DNA from: an uncultured Oscillospiraceae bacterium
GTDB lineage: Bacteria; Bacillota; Clostridia; Oscillospirales; Oscillospiraceae
Length of the DNA stretch: 64,000 nucleotides
Assembly (NCBI GenBank): GCA_947588955.1
Contig: CANPYX010000001.1
Coordinates: 185,409 to 249,408, forward strand
Direction: 5' to 3'
The position numbers were made by a program, and so were the translations under genes. The notes beneath the pieces were generated by a model. That model saw nothing but the letters and a program-made list of their open reading frames with translations. It was not told the origin of the DNA and did not search any database. This document shows positions 45,188-54,822 of this stretch, in pieces. Every line of letters starts with the position of its first letter. Position 1 is the first letter of the stretch.

Positions 45188-47431
45188 ATGAAATTTAATC
45201 TCGGCGAATGGCGTATGCGCCCGGGCGTCAAAAGCTATAACTGTGAGCAGATCCGTCAGGTCAGCCTTTCGGAGGACGGACGGCAGGTCTATATTTTTGC
45301 CGTGCCCTACCGCAAGGACGAGCGCAGCATGGACGGTCCCGTACAGGAGCTTCTCATCACCGCGCCGCAAAAGGACATGCTTCGCCTTCGCTCCGTACAC
45401 TTCAAGGGAGACCGGCGCAAGCTGCCGAGCTTCGAGCTGAATGACCAGTGCCTCCCCATGGAGTTCCACGAGGACGGCAACGACGTTGAAATCAGCTCCG
45501 GCGCCTTGAAGCTGATGATTCAAAAGAAAGATCCCTGCCTTTTCACCTGGTATTATAACGGCGAAAAGCTTACCAACATCGGAAGTCGGTACGGTTCCTC
45601 CATGCTGAGCTTTATCGACACCCCGGACGGTCCATTTATGCGCTGCCAGCTCCAGGTGGACGTGGGCGAAAAAATATACGGTCTGGGTGAGCGGTTTACC
45701 TCCTTTGTCCGCAACGGTCAGGTCATTGACATATGGAACGAGGACGGCGGCACCTCCAGCGAGATAAGCTACAAAAACATTCCCTTCTACATGAGCTCCC
45801 GTAACTACGGCGTGCTTGTCAACGACTCCGGTCCCGTGTCCTTTGAGGTCTGCTCCGAGGCCGTCACCAAGGTCCAGTTCTCCGTGCCCGGTCAACGTCT
45901 GGATTTCATACTCATAGGCGCTCCCGACCGCAAGGGCGTCCTTGAGCGGTACACCTCCCTCTCCAGCCGTCCCGCTCTCCCACCGGCGTGGAGCTTTGGG
46001 CTGTGGCTCACCTCCTCCTTCACCACCTCCTACGACGAGAAGACCGTCATGTCCTTTGTTGACGGTATGGCAGAGCGAGATATTCCCCTTCGTGTCTTTC
46101 ACTTTGACTGCTTCTGGATGCGTGAAAACGAGTGGTGCGGCTTTGAATGGGACAAAGAGATGTTCCCCGACGTGGAGGGGATGCTCAAGCGCATGCACGA
46201 TAAGGGCCTCAAGGTCTGTGTCTGGATAAACCCGTATCTGGGTCAGAAGTCCCCCGTTTTTGACGAGGCAGCCGAAAAGGGATACCTCCTTAAAAAGCCA
46301 AACGGCGACATCTGGCAGTGGGATCTTTGGCAGGCAGGTCTTGCCGTGGTGGACTTCACTAACCTCGACGCCGTAAAATGGTATCAGGACAAGCTCCGTG
46401 CGCTTATGGCACAGGGCGTGGACTGCTTCAAGACTGACTTCGGTGAAAGGATACCCACAGATGTGGCGTATTTCGACGGAAGCGACCCTGAGCGGATGCA
46501 CAACTATTATACCTACCTGTACAACAAGGCGGTTTTTGAGGTCATCGAGGAGGTCAAGGGTCACGGCGAGGCGGTGCTATTCGCCCGCAGCGCCACCGTG
46601 GGCGGTCAAAAGTATCCGGTACACTGGGGCGGCGACTGTAACTCCACTTACGTCTCCATGGCGGAATCCCTGCGGGGCGGATTGGGGCTGTGTCTCTCCG
46701 GCTTTGGTTTCTGGAGCCACGACATCGGCGGATTTGAAGGAACGGCGACAGCCGACCTCTACAAGCGTTGGCTGGCGTTCGGGCTTCTCAGCACTCATTC
46801 GCGTCTCCACGGCTCCACATCCTACCGCGTCCCCTGGCTCTTTGGTCAGGAGGCTGTGGACGTTTGCCGGTACTTCTCCAAGCTCAAGAACACCCTGATG
46901 CCCTATCTCTACTCTCAGGCTTCCTATACATCCCGCACCGGCGTGCCCATGATGCGGGCGATGATGCTGGAATTTGACGACCTGGGCTGTGAAGACCTGG
47001 ACCGCCAGTATATGCTGGGCGATGCAATTCTTGTTGCCCCCGTTATGCGTGAGGACGGCAAGGTTGATTACTATCTTCCAAAGGGTAAATGGACCCACCT
47101 CCTCTCCGGCGAAACTATTGACGGCATAGGCTGGCGGCGGGATCGGTACGACTTCTTCTCCCTCCCCGTCTACGTGCGGGAAAACACCGTCCTGCCTGTG
47201 GGTAATGTGGATTCGCGCCCCGACTACGACTACACCCGCGGTATTACCGTAAGGCTTTACAGCATATCCGATGGCGCGGCTGCCACGCGTCAGGTGGCGG
47301 ACATGAGCGGCGCGCCGGCTCTGACCTTCACCGCCTCCCGTGTCGGCAATGTCATCACCGTCTCCTGCAACAGGGAATGTGATTACAATCTGGAGCAGTA
47401 CGGCACAGAATGTGAAATCCGGAAGATATGA
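45188..47431 (+). CDS. yicI: GH31 alpha-xylosidase (YicI-like)
   Basis: 747 residues. KIYGLGERFTSFVRNGQ, WSFGLWLTSSFTTSYDE, VFHFDCFWM, then the nucleophile Asp417 in CFKTDFGERIPTD, DGSDPERMHNYYTYLYN, and the acid Asp in HWGGDCNSTY. KTDFGERIPTD and the following motif are specific to the YicI alpha-xylosidase branch, not alpha-glucosidases. Cytosolic, it removes alpha-1,6-xylose from the non-reducing end of xyloglucan oligosaccharides. GGAGGG upstream; followed 14 nt later by the GH42 gene. Confidence 0.93.
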   Translation: MKFNLGEWRMRPGVKSYNCEQIRQVSLSEDGRQVYIFAVPYRKDERSMDGPVQELLITAPQKDMLRLRSVHFKGDRRKLPSFELNDQCLPMEFHEDGNDVEISSGALKLMIQKKDPCLFTWYYNGEKLTNIGSRYGSSMLSFIDTPDGPFMRCQLQVDVGEKIYGLGERFTSFVRNGQVIDIWNEDGGTSSEISYKNIPFYMSSRNYGVLVNDSGPVSFEVCSEAVTKVQFSVPGQRLDFILIGAPDRKGVLERYTSLSSRPALPPAWSFGLWLTSSFTTSYDEKTVMSFVDGMAERDIPLRVFHFDCFWMRENEWCGFEWDKEMFPDVEGMLKRMHDKGLKVCVWINPYLGQKSPVFDEAAEKGYLLKKPNGDIWQWDLWQAGLAVVDFTNLDAVKWYQDKLRALMAQGVDCFKTDFGERIPTDVAYFDGSDPERMHNYYTYLYNKAVFEVIEEVKGHGEAVLFARSATVGGQKYPVHWGGDCNSTYVSMAESLRGGLGLCLSGFGFWSHDIGGFEGTATADLYKRWLAFGLLSTHSRLHGSTSYRVPWLFGQEAVDVCRYFSKLKNTLMPYLYSQASYTSRTGVPMMRAMMLEFDDLGCEDLDRQYMLGDAILVAPVMREDGKVDYYLPKGKWTHLLSGETIDGIGWRRDRYDFFSLPVYVRENTVLPVGNVDSRPDYDYTRGITVRLYSISDGAAATRQVADMSGAPALTFTASRVGNVITVSCNRECDYNLEQYGTECEIRKI

Positions 47432-47445
47432 GGAGGTAACTCCAT

Positions 47446-49410
47446 ATGATAACCATAGGTATGGCGTATTACCCCGAGCATTGGCCCCGTGAGCTTTGGT
47501 CCCAGGATGCCGACAGAATGGCTGCCCTGGGTGTAAAGGTCGTGCGCCTGGCAGAATTTGCATGGAGCCGGCTCGAGCCGAGGGATGGGTGCTTTGTTTT
47601 TGACTGGCTTGACGAGGCTGTCAGTGTGTTTGCCGATCGTGGAATAAAAATTATCCTGGGCACTCCCACCAACTGTGCTCCCCTCTGGCTCTATAAGAGC
47701 CACCCGGAGACTCTTCAGTGGGGACGTGACGGCAAACCCACCGACACAGGGATTCGCGGACACAGGTGCATCGTAAGTCCCGTTTTCAGGAGCTTCGCCG
47801 CCCGGATTGTGGATGAGATGGCAAAACGATACGCCGGAAGGCCGGAGATCTACGCCTGGCAGATAGATAACGAACTGGAAAACAGCCATTGCACCTGTCC
47901 ATACTGCCGTAAAGCCTTCAGGGATTGGCTCAAGGAAAAATACGGCACGGCGGAAAACCTCAACGCCGCCTGGGGCAACGCAGTGTGGAGTGGAGAGATT
48001 AGCGAATGGGGCGAAATCGAGCCTCTGCTCTCCCCTGACTGTATGCCGGACTGGCACAACCCCTCTTTTATGCTGGACTTTGAACGCTTTGGAGCCTCCC
48101 GAACTACCGATTACGTCAATTTTCAGCGGGACATTATCAAAAAATATGACCCAAACGCCCTGGTCACCACCAATTCCTGCTTCCCCGTCCATATGCCTGA
48201 CTTCCACAAGGAGTTTGCAGGACTTGACGTTGCCGCCTACGACAACTATCCGCCTATACGCCCGCCGGAGGGACCGGAGGAGCTTTATTCTAACGGCTTC
48301 GCCTTGGACTTCGTCAGGGGCTTTAAAAATAAAAATTATTGGATATTAGAGCAGCTTGCCGGACCCGGCGGCTGCTGGGTACCCTTTGGTCCAACCTCCG
48401 AACCTGGTCAGTTAGCTGGTTACGCCATGCAGTCAATCGCTCACGGAGCGGATCTCTTGTGCGTCTACCGCTGGCGCTCAGCCCTGTCAGGCGCGGAGAT
48501 GATGGGTCACGGCCTTCTTGACCACGACAACAGAGAAAACCGCCGGTTTGCGGAGTTCAAGGAGCTTATTAAGCGCCTTGAGAAGCTTCCAAGGCTTGAC
48601 CGCACAACCGTCAAAAGCGATGTGGCAATCCTATACTCCGCCGACCAGGAGTTTGCCCTGAAGAATCAGCGTCAGTCCGCCAACTTCTCCTATTGGACGC
48701 AACTCAGACTCTTCCAAGAAGCATGCGCCGGTCTTGGTGTCAATACCGACGTAATTGAGGAGAACTGTCCCCTGGATGGCTACAAGGTGGTCATCGTCCC
48801 CACTCACCACATCGTAGAGCCAAGTATGGCATCTCGGCTTGAAGACTTCGCCGAAAAAGGCGGCACGGTCGTCTTAACAAACCGCTCCGGTGTCAAGGAT
48901 AAGACAGGAAAGTGCTTTTTCGGTATCCCCCTCCCAGGTGTCTTCAGTAAACTGTGCGGCTGCGTAGTGGAGGAATACGATCCCATAGGCAAGTCCACCC
49001 AGCGCATCTCCGCCTCCAAGGGCGAGAGCTACACCGTCACCGGCTGGTGCGACCTGTTGCGTCCCGAAACTGCGGAGGTATGGGCACGCTACGAAGGAAG
49101 ATTCTACTCCGGCGCTGCCGCTGTCACCAGAAACTCCTTTGGAAAGGGGTTGGCATACTACATGGGTACCGTTGGCGAAAAGGCGATGTACCGTACCCTG
49201 ATGACCGAGATTCTGCGTGAGCAGTCTGTCCCCATGCTCACTGCCCTGCCGAGGAACGTGGAGGTTACCACTAGGACCGGAGACGGCGGCACCTACCGCT
49301 TCTTCTTCAACAACCAGTCCAAGGGCTGTCACTTCCCGTGTAACGGAGAGACCGTGTCCCTGCGCCCCTTTGAGGCACTTGTAATGACGCAGGACGGACA
49401 GTGGATATGA
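47446..49410 (+). CDS. GH42 beta-galactosidase
   Basis: 654 residues. GMAYYPEHWPRELWSQDADRMAALGVKVVRLAEFAWSRLEP is the GH42 start. Acid/base Glu143 in WQIDNELENSHC, nucleophile Glu302 in WILEQLAGPGG. CTCPYC suggests the zinc site of this family. A trimerisation domain and a small beta domain follow. It hydrolyses beta-galactosides in the cytosol; in this locus the substrate is probably the galactosyl side chain of xyloglucan after defucosylation. AGGAGG upstream; last gene of the operon. Confidence 0.92.
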   Translation: MITIGMAYYPEHWPRELWSQDADRMAALGVKVVRLAEFAWSRLEPRDGCFVFDWLDEAVSVFADRGIKIILGTPTNCAPLWLYKSHPETLQWGRDGKPTDTGIRGHRCIVSPVFRSFAARIVDEMAKRYAGRPEIYAWQIDNELENSHCTCPYCRKAFRDWLKEKYGTAENLNAAWGNAVWSGEISEWGEIEPLLSPDCMPDWHNPSFMLDFERFGASRTTDYVNFQRDIIKKYDPNALVTTNSCFPVHMPDFHKEFAGLDVAAYDNYPPIRPPEGPEELYSNGFALDFVRGFKNKNYWILEQLAGPGGCWVPFGPTSEPGQLAGYAMQSIAHGADLLCVYRWRSALSGAEMMGHGLLDHDNRENRRFAEFKELIKRLEKLPRLDRTTVKSDVAILYSADQEFALKNQRQSANFSYWTQLRLFQEACAGLGVNTDVIEENCPLDGYKVVIVPTHHIVEPSMASRLEDFAEKGGTVVLTNRSGVKDKTGKCFFGIPLPGVFSKLCGCVVEEYDPIGKSTQRISASKGESYTVTGWCDLLRPETAEVWARYEGRFYSGAAAVTRNSFGKGLAYYMGTVGEKAMYRTLMTEILREQSVPMLTALPRNVEVTTRTGDGGTYRFFFNNQSKGCHFPCNGETVSLRPFEALVMTQDGQWI

Positions 49411-49546
49411 TTTTGAGTCCGATTGCCTAATGATGTGTTGACAGCCTTTTTTCCAATGTTCTGCCCCCCTAGCGAGGCGTCGGCGTGCATATAACGATGA
49501 AATCTTGACTATAGTATTTCTATATGAGCTTTTCACCTGACAATAA

Positions 49547-49587
49547 TCAAGAAAACGCTTGATTTCTTGATTGATAGATGATATACT
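49547..49587 (+). promoter_or_regulatory. promoter and palindromic operator of the first fic gene
   Basis: TTGATT (49559-49564), 17 nt, TATACT (49582-49587). TCAAGAAA and TTTCTTGA (49547-49554 and 49563-49570) form an inverted repeat that covers the -35, so a regulator dimer could block it. Confidence 0.6.
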
Positions 49588-49619
49588 GCCATTATAATTT
49601 GAAAAAGGGGGCGTTCTCA

Positions 49620-50879
49620 ATGGCGTATGTTGAGTTGAAAAAGATATACTATCAGGATATGAAGCAATATCATGAGGAATATCAGCGGCGCGTCTCGTCC
49701 CCGGATACACTTGTGCTGGACTTTGAGATCAAAGGCAAACCCGCTTTCCTCGTTCAAACGCCGGAGCTGTTCAGCTTCATGCTCAAGATACTCAGGGCGG
49801 ATAAAAAGGTTCAGAATCTAAACCAGATACTTCCCGGAGCCGCCATTAAACAGTTCACCCAGAGATGCCTGGTCGATGAGATCATTCTCACCAATAAAAT
49901 CGAAGGCGTCCACAGTACAAGGCGGGAGATCCTGTCTGTCCTCAACAAGATCCAGGATTCCGAGAAGAGGGAACGTGTCAAGCAGCGTTTCTTTGGACTT
50001 GTCAATATGTATTTGAAACTGCAGGAGAAGGCAAGCATACCGCTGGATTCCTGTCAGGATATCCGGGCGCTTTATGACGAGATCGTGCTGCCGGAGGTGG
50101 CGAAGGAGGATCCGAAGAATGTGCCGGACGGAACGATTTTCCGAAAGGAGCTTGCGAGTATCACCACGGCCACAGATAAAGAGATCCATAGAGGGGCATA
50201 CCCGGAGAGTGCAATCATTGACGGGATCGAAAAGGCGCTGGCGTTTCTGAAGGACGACAGCATTGAGATCCTGTTTCGGATCGCCATTTTCCACTACTTT
50301 CTGGAGTATATCCACCCCTTCTATGACGGGAACGGCCGGCTTGGGCGGTTTATCGTGAGCTACATGTTATCAAAGAACTTTGAACCGCTGCTGGCCTATC
50401 GGGTATCCTACACGATACAGGAAAACATCAACGAATACTACAAGGCTTTCCGTATCTGTAATGATCCGAAGAATATGGGTGACGTGACCCCGTTTGCTCT
50501 GATCATGCTGAGGCTGATCGCCGAGTCCTCCGAGCGGTTGGTCAACGCCCTGGAGGAACGGAACACGGTGCTTCAACGGTACGTCAACACTTTACATTAT
50601 CTTGCCCCTTCCGGGAACAGAGCATGGAGCACCTATTTTATTCTGGTCCAGGCCGCACTTTTTTCTGAACGCGGTATCTCTACCAAGGAGTTGGAGGACA
50701 CCCTTCAGGTCTCCTACTTCACCGTAAAAAAAGAGCTGGAGCCGATTGAAAAACTGGGTCTGCTGAAGAAGGTCAAATTTGAGAGAGAGAACTACTATTC
50801 CCTCGACCTTGACAAAGCGGACGCCCTCCTTTCCGCGAAAGCAGATAGTCAGGTCCCGGCGGGCGAGACTGATTCTTAA
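49620..50879 (+). CDS. Fic-domain protein, N-terminal self-inhibited type
   Basis: 419 residues from MAYVELKK (AAAGGGGG upstream). The Fic motif HPFYDGNGRLGR starts at His232, all key residues present. The inhibitory motif T91-NKI-E95-G matches S/TxxxE(G/N) placed before the Fic core, as in class II Fic proteins. A C-terminal winged-helix (FSERGISTKELEDTLQVSYFTVKKELEPIEKLGLLKKV) suggests DNA binding. Fic enzymes attach AMP to hydroxyl side chains of proteins. Target unknown. Confidence 0.9.
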   Translation: MAYVELKKIYYQDMKQYHEEYQRRVSSPDTLVLDFEIKGKPAFLVQTPELFSFMLKILRADKKVQNLNQILPGAAIKQFTQRCLVDEIILTNKIEGVHSTRREILSVLNKIQDSEKRERVKQRFFGLVNMYLKLQEKASIPLDSCQDIRALYDEIVLPEVAKEDPKNVPDGTIFRKELASITTATDKEIHRGAYPESAIIDGIEKALAFLKDDSIEILFRIAIFHYFLEYIHPFYDGNGRLGRFIVSYMLSKNFEPLLAYRVSYTIQENINEYYKAFRICNDPKNMGDVTPFALIMLRLIAESSERLVNALEERNTVLQRYVNTLHYLAPSGNRAWSTYFILVQAALFSERGISTKELEDTLQVSYFTVKKELEPIEKLGLLKKVKFERENYYSLDLDKADALLSAKADSQVPAGETDS

Positions 50880-51236
50880 TTTTTCCTCCTGTTACAGCGA
50901 CTACCGCTCGGTTTTCTCAGCACGGCCCCGCTCTCCGACCAAGGGAGATGTGGACCGTGCATTCGTCTTGAGAATAGGTTTCATGCCGCGAAGCTGCCCT
51001 TGCATGACTAAGTGCGGGGAACTTGTTCGAAGAACCTACTTCCTCTGTCTGATTTGAGCTGGAACTTAAGTTTGCAGTTGAACTAATTAGAAAATAATCG
51101 TCGAAAAATCTTCTCACCTGACCGCAGAATATTTTCCCTTAAATCAAGCATAATTTTATGGGAGCTTTCTCTTAAAGTGTTGACTTTTCCCTTATTATAC
51201 GCTATGCTTTAATGGAAACAAGCGGAGGTGAAGAGA
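50880..51236. other. intergenic region between two fic genes
   Basis: 357 nt without a credible gene. Its right end holds the promoter of the second fic gene: TTGACT (51180-51185), 17 nt, TATGCT (51203-51208), then GGAGG 8 nt before the start codon. Nothing recognised in the rest. Confidence 0.6.
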
Positions 51237-52283
51237 ATGAGATCGTTTAACTACTCGGCAATCAAAGAGCAAAAGTGGGATTCGGAAGTCCTCGGATTGA
51301 TTGCGGCAATCTATAAAGAAGCCGGAAAGCAGGAGCTGTATCTGAAGCAGCGCCCGGAGGAGCTGGAAAAGCTGGTGGAGATCGCGAAGGTGCAGAGCAC
51401 CGAGGCATCTAACGCCATTGAGGGCATCGTCACCACCAACACGCGCATCCGGCAGTTGGTTCAGGAAAAGACGACGCCGAGGAACCGCGACGAGCAGGAG
51501 ATTGCCGGATACCGCGATGTCCTGAATCTGATTCACGAGAATTTTGACGTGATTCCCATCACGCGCAACTACATTCTCCAGCTCCACAAAATCCTGTACA
51601 GCCACATGAACAACCCCATGGCCGGCATGACAAAAAACGTGCAAAATTACATCAGCGCAACCCACGCGGACGGTCATACGGAGATTCTGTTTACGCCATT
51701 GTCACCCTATGATACGCCGGAGGCGCTGGACAGGATCTGCGAGGAATACAACCGCGTCATCGGAAACATGGAGGTAGAACCGCTTATCGCAATCTCTGTT
51801 TTCATCCACGACTTTCTTTGCATCCACCCCTTCAACGACGGGAACGGCAGGATGAGCCGACTGCTGACAACTCTGCTTTTATACAGGAACGGCTTCTATG
51901 TCGGAAAATATATTTCGCTGGAAGCAAAGATCGCAAAAAATAAAGATTTATATTATGACGCGCTGGGCAAGTCTCAGATTTGTTGGCACGAGGGTCGGGA
52001 GGACGCTGTCCCCTTCATCAAGTATCTGCTGGGAACGATTCTTTCCGCCTATAAGGACTTTGAGGACCGTTTCGCTTTGGTGGAGACGAAGCTTTCCGCC
52101 CTTGAGACGGTCAGGCGCGCCACGATGAACAAGATTGGCCGTTTCACAAAGCAGGACATTCGTGAGTTGTGCCCCTCTCTCAGCGTCAGCTCCGTGGAGG
52201 GCGCCCTGCGAAAGCTCGTGGCTTCCGGCGAACTTAAACGCGAGAATGCCGGGAGGAGTACCTGCTATTTCAGAACGAAATAA
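51237..52283 (+). CDS. second Fic-domain protein
   Basis: 348 residues (ATG 51237; an upstream GTG overlaps the ribosome site). Fic motif HPFNDGNGRMSR from His197, inhibitory motif S58-NAI-E62-G in the N-terminal helix (VQSTEASNAIEGI), and a C-terminal HTH (FTKQDIRELCPSLSVSSVEGALRKLVASGELKRE). Unlike the first, it has the DUF4172-less Fic/DUF4062-type short N-terminus. It is followed 24 nt later by a Phd-type antitoxin gene. Confidence 0.9.
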   Translation: MRSFNYSAIKEQKWDSEVLGLIAAIYKEAGKQELYLKQRPEELEKLVEIAKVQSTEASNAIEGIVTTNTRIRQLVQEKTTPRNRDEQEIAGYRDVLNLIHENFDVIPITRNYILQLHKILYSHMNNPMAGMTKNVQNYISATHADGHTEILFTPLSPYDTPEALDRICEEYNRVIGNMEVEPLIAISVFIHDFLCIHPFNDGNGRMSRLLTTLLLYRNGFYVGKYISLEAKIAKNKDLYYDALGKSQICWHEGREDAVPFIKYLLGTILSAYKDFEDRFALVETKLSALETVRRATMNKIGRFTKQDIRELCPSLSVSSVEGALRKLVASGELKRENAGRSTCYFRTK

Positions 52284-52307
52284 TTCCCGCACTTTGGAAG
52301 TGAGATT

Positions 52308-52550
52308 ATGACCATCGACCCCAACGCCTCCGTTACTCTTGCGGAGGCAACGCAGGATTTTTCCAAAATCGCAAAATTAGCCGAGGAGAAAGGTCGTGTC
52401 ACCGTTCTCCAGGACGGTCACCCGAAGCTGCTCGTTATCGACTTGGACACAGAGCCGCAGATTGAAATGTCAGAGGACGAAAAGTTTGAGTTTGTAGCCG
52501 CAAGGATCTTGCGTGAGCACCATGCGGCGTTTGAGGAGCTGGCAAAGTAG
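52308..52550 (+). CDS. Phd/YefM-family antitoxin
   Basis: 80 residues. SVTLAEATQDFSKIAKLAEEKGRVTVLQDGHPKLLVIDLD is the Phd/YefM DNA-binding fold; the acidic, helical C-terminus (EDEKFEFVAARILREHHAAFEELAK) would wrap a toxin. No RelE/YoeB or Doc toxin follows. The gene directly before it encodes a Fic protein, and Doc toxins are Fic-fold proteins partnered by Phd, so the pair may be functionally linked. Confidence 0.85.
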   Translation: MTIDPNASVTLAEATQDFSKIAKLAEEKGRVTVLQDGHPKLLVIDLDTEPQIEMSEDEKFEFVAARILREHHAAFEELAK

Positions 52551-52598
52551 TATAATCCGCATTGTATGATTATTGAGAGACCTGAAAGGGGTTTTAAT

Positions 52599-52882
52599 AT
52601 GGCTGCAAGAACAGATACCAGCATGACAATCCGTATGAACAGCGAAGTCAAACAGGAGGCGCAAAAGATTTTTTCCGCGCTTGGAATGGACATGGCAACA
52701 GCGATTAATGTCTTTTTGCGACAAGCTATTTTTACAGAGGATTTCCTTTTGATGTGAGGCTCGATATTCCCAATGTTCAAACACTGTCGGCAATTAATGA
52801 AGTGCAGCAGATGAAGAAAAATCCTGCTCTTGGAAAGGCTTATACCAATGTCGATGAAATGATGATGGAGCTGCTTGTCTGA
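52599..52882 (+). pseudogene. RelB/DinJ-family antitoxin with a frameshift
   Basis: MAARTDTSMTIRMNSEVKQEAQKIFSALGMDMATAINVFLRQAI is a standard DinJ ribbon-helix-helix. Near 52740 the frame runs into TGA, while the next frame continues PFDVRLDIPNVQTLSAINEVQQMKKNPALG...VDEMMMELLV, the normal DinJ C-terminus. One indel around 52740-52750 explains this. No toxin gene follows; Shine-Dalgarno AAAGGGG is intact. Confidence 0.8.
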
Positions 52883-53546
52883 TGTATACTGTAAAACCGA
52901 CTATCTAACTCATAATGACTCTGTATCCTCAATTCTCTTTATTTTCGGTACAGCACTCTCCGTTTGCTTACCAAAACGTCATATCTATGGCTGTTCTTCC
53001 ATTGCCGCTTCCCATTGACATATAAATCAGGAGGGAGCTTGCCACAGGGGACAACGGTTCCATCGTCTGCAAACATCTCCGTATTCAACGCTCTCCGTGA
53101 CCAATCCATAGCCATGTTACATATGCGAAGCTCATTTTGTATATCCTGAGCTTTTCCGCAAGGACAATTAAACAAACGTAGATTTACCGACTGCCGCAAG
53201 GGGCTGCGGTTCAATGTCTAATCCTACTCTGCCGGCTGCCGAACAATGCAGTGGTTCTCCAGTCTGCGGTATTGTCTTTATAGGCGCTTCTCCTTTTTGA
53301 ATAAGCTAAATAAGATAATACCAACCGTTTTTACGCCATCGCCGTATTATTCGGCAATATTTTGTTTCGTCTCGTAATGCCGCAAATTCATACGCAGCGA
53401 AAGGAGAAACTGCCTCTTTCTCCAGCTTTGCGAGGACTACGGTTATCTTTAATTTGTTGATTCCCACGTTATAATGGGCGTAGAGCAATAATAAAGAAAG
53501 GCGAAAGCCCTTGAAAATCAAGGACTTTCGGAATAGGTAACGGAAA
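52883..53546. other. gene-poor region, possible remnants
   Basis: 664 nt. A leftward frame at 52939-53214 (with CPCGKAQDIQNEL and DWSRRALNTEMFADD) and another at about 53306-53560 (INKLKITVVLAKLEKEAVSPFAAYEFAALRDETKY) have protein-like composition but no start with a ribosome site and no known family; I treat them as decayed material. A strong hairpin CGAAAG..CTTG/CAAG..CTTTCG lies at about 53501-53530, just before the serine hydrolase gene. Confidence 0.35.
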
Positions 53547-54662
53547 ATGAATTTTGGCATAATAACCTCATTTCTTGACGGTGTTGAAAGCGAATACGGC
53601 GTCCCCGCCTGCGAAATTGTCATCTACCGAGACCACAAAGAGATCTACCGCCACCACGCCGGACACATGGGCTGGAAGGGCGGTGAGCCCATCCACGGCG
53701 GTGAGTGGTACTGGATCTACTCCTGCTCCAAGCTCGCCACGATGACTGCCGCAATGCAGCTTTGGGAGCATGGACTTCTCGGTTTAGATGACCCCGTCTC
53801 AAAGTATCTTCCTGAGTATGCCAACATGAAGGTCCGGGAAAACGGCTTTATACGCCCCGCAAAAAGCCTCATGACCATCCGTAACCTCATGACCATGACC
53901 GGCGGTCTCAGCTATGACCAAACGCTGCCCTCTATCATGGAGGCAAAGAAGATAAATGCCGGCACACGTGAGCTCATACGTATGCTGGCATCCGAACCTC
54001 TGGAATTTGACCCGGGCACGCATTATCGATACAGCATGTGCCATGACGTTATGGCAGCCGTCATCGAGACGGTCTCCGGAAAGCGGTTCTCGGACTACCT
54101 CGAAAATCACATCTTCGATCCCCTGGGAGTCACCGGCGTAACCTTCAGACCCGAACGCGCCCAAATGGAGCGTATGCCCGCCCAGATATGCTGGCACGAC
54201 AAGGAGCTTTATATGTTTGAGGTGGAGCGTGACAACACCCATCAGCTCACCCCGGACTATGACTCCGGCGGTGCGGGCATCTGCTGCCGTGCTGAGGACT
54301 ATATTCTCTTCCTTGACGCCCTGGCGTGCGGTGGTGAGGGAGCAAACGGAGTCCGGATATTAAAGCCCGAGACGGTCGCGGTAATGACCGAAAATCAGCT
54401 TTCTGACCAGCCGCTCCGTGACTACCACGACACCATGAAGCCCTCCGAATCCGAGGGATACGCGCTGGGTATGCGCGTCCACCTGGTTGATGACGATTTC
54501 CCGAAGGGCGAATTCGGCTGGGACGGCGCCGCCGGCGCATTGGCAGTGATTGAGCCCAAGCGCCGCATGAGCGTTTTTTACGTCCAGCACGTACTTAACT
54601 ACCTCCCCAACTACGCTCAATTGCACCCGGAGCTTATGCGCCGTATCTACCATTGCATTTAA
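53547..54662 (+). CDS. serine hydrolase, beta-lactamase/esterase (class C-like) family
   Basis: 371 residues, no signal peptide. SCSK (residues about 58-61) is the S-x-x-K motif, YRYSMCHD gives Y-x-(N/M) and GWDGAAG stands for the third motif. These penicillin-recognising-fold enzymes often act as esterases or D-amino peptidases. The lack of export and the distance from the wall-related genes favour an esterase, perhaps for acetylated sugars. A GGTAACGG segment precedes the ATG. Confidence 0.82.
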   Translation: MNFGIITSFLDGVESEYGVPACEIVIYRDHKEIYRHHAGHMGWKGGEPIHGGEWYWIYSCSKLATMTAAMQLWEHGLLGLDDPVSKYLPEYANMKVRENGFIRPAKSLMTIRNLMTMTGGLSYDQTLPSIMEAKKINAGTRELIRMLASEPLEFDPGTHYRYSMCHDVMAAVIETVSGKRFSDYLENHIFDPLGVTGVTFRPERAQMERMPAQICWHDKELYMFEVERDNTHQLTPDYDSGGAGICCRAEDYILFLDALACGGEGANGVRILKPETVAVMTENQLSDQPLRDYHDTMKPSESEGYALGMRVHLVDDDFPKGEFGWDGAAGALAVIEPKRRMSVFYVQHVLNYLPNYAQLHPELMRRIYHCI

Positions 54663-54769
54663 AGCTGTACCGGGTTCAAAGGTGTTGTGGCCTCCAAGTC
54701 GCTGCCGTTAGGCAGATACATTGTGCGGAAGCTGACAGTCAATACCCAAAAACCGGCTTCTGATGTAAG

Positions 54770-54803
54770 AAAAACGGACGGCCATGCCTCGGCAGAGCCG
54801 TCC
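54770..54803 (-). terminator. terminator of the HTH-HipA-like gene
   Basis: GGACGGC/GCCGTCC stem followed leftward by GTTTTTC, 20 nt past the stop codon. Confidence 0.8.
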
Positions 54804-54822
54804 AAATTACGGCTTGATCCTG

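Noticed and set aside
53306..53623. Leftward small protein overlapping the serine hydrolase start
   Set aside because: No ribosome site, overlaps a well-supported gene, and no recognisable family; mentioned only as possible decayed sequence.
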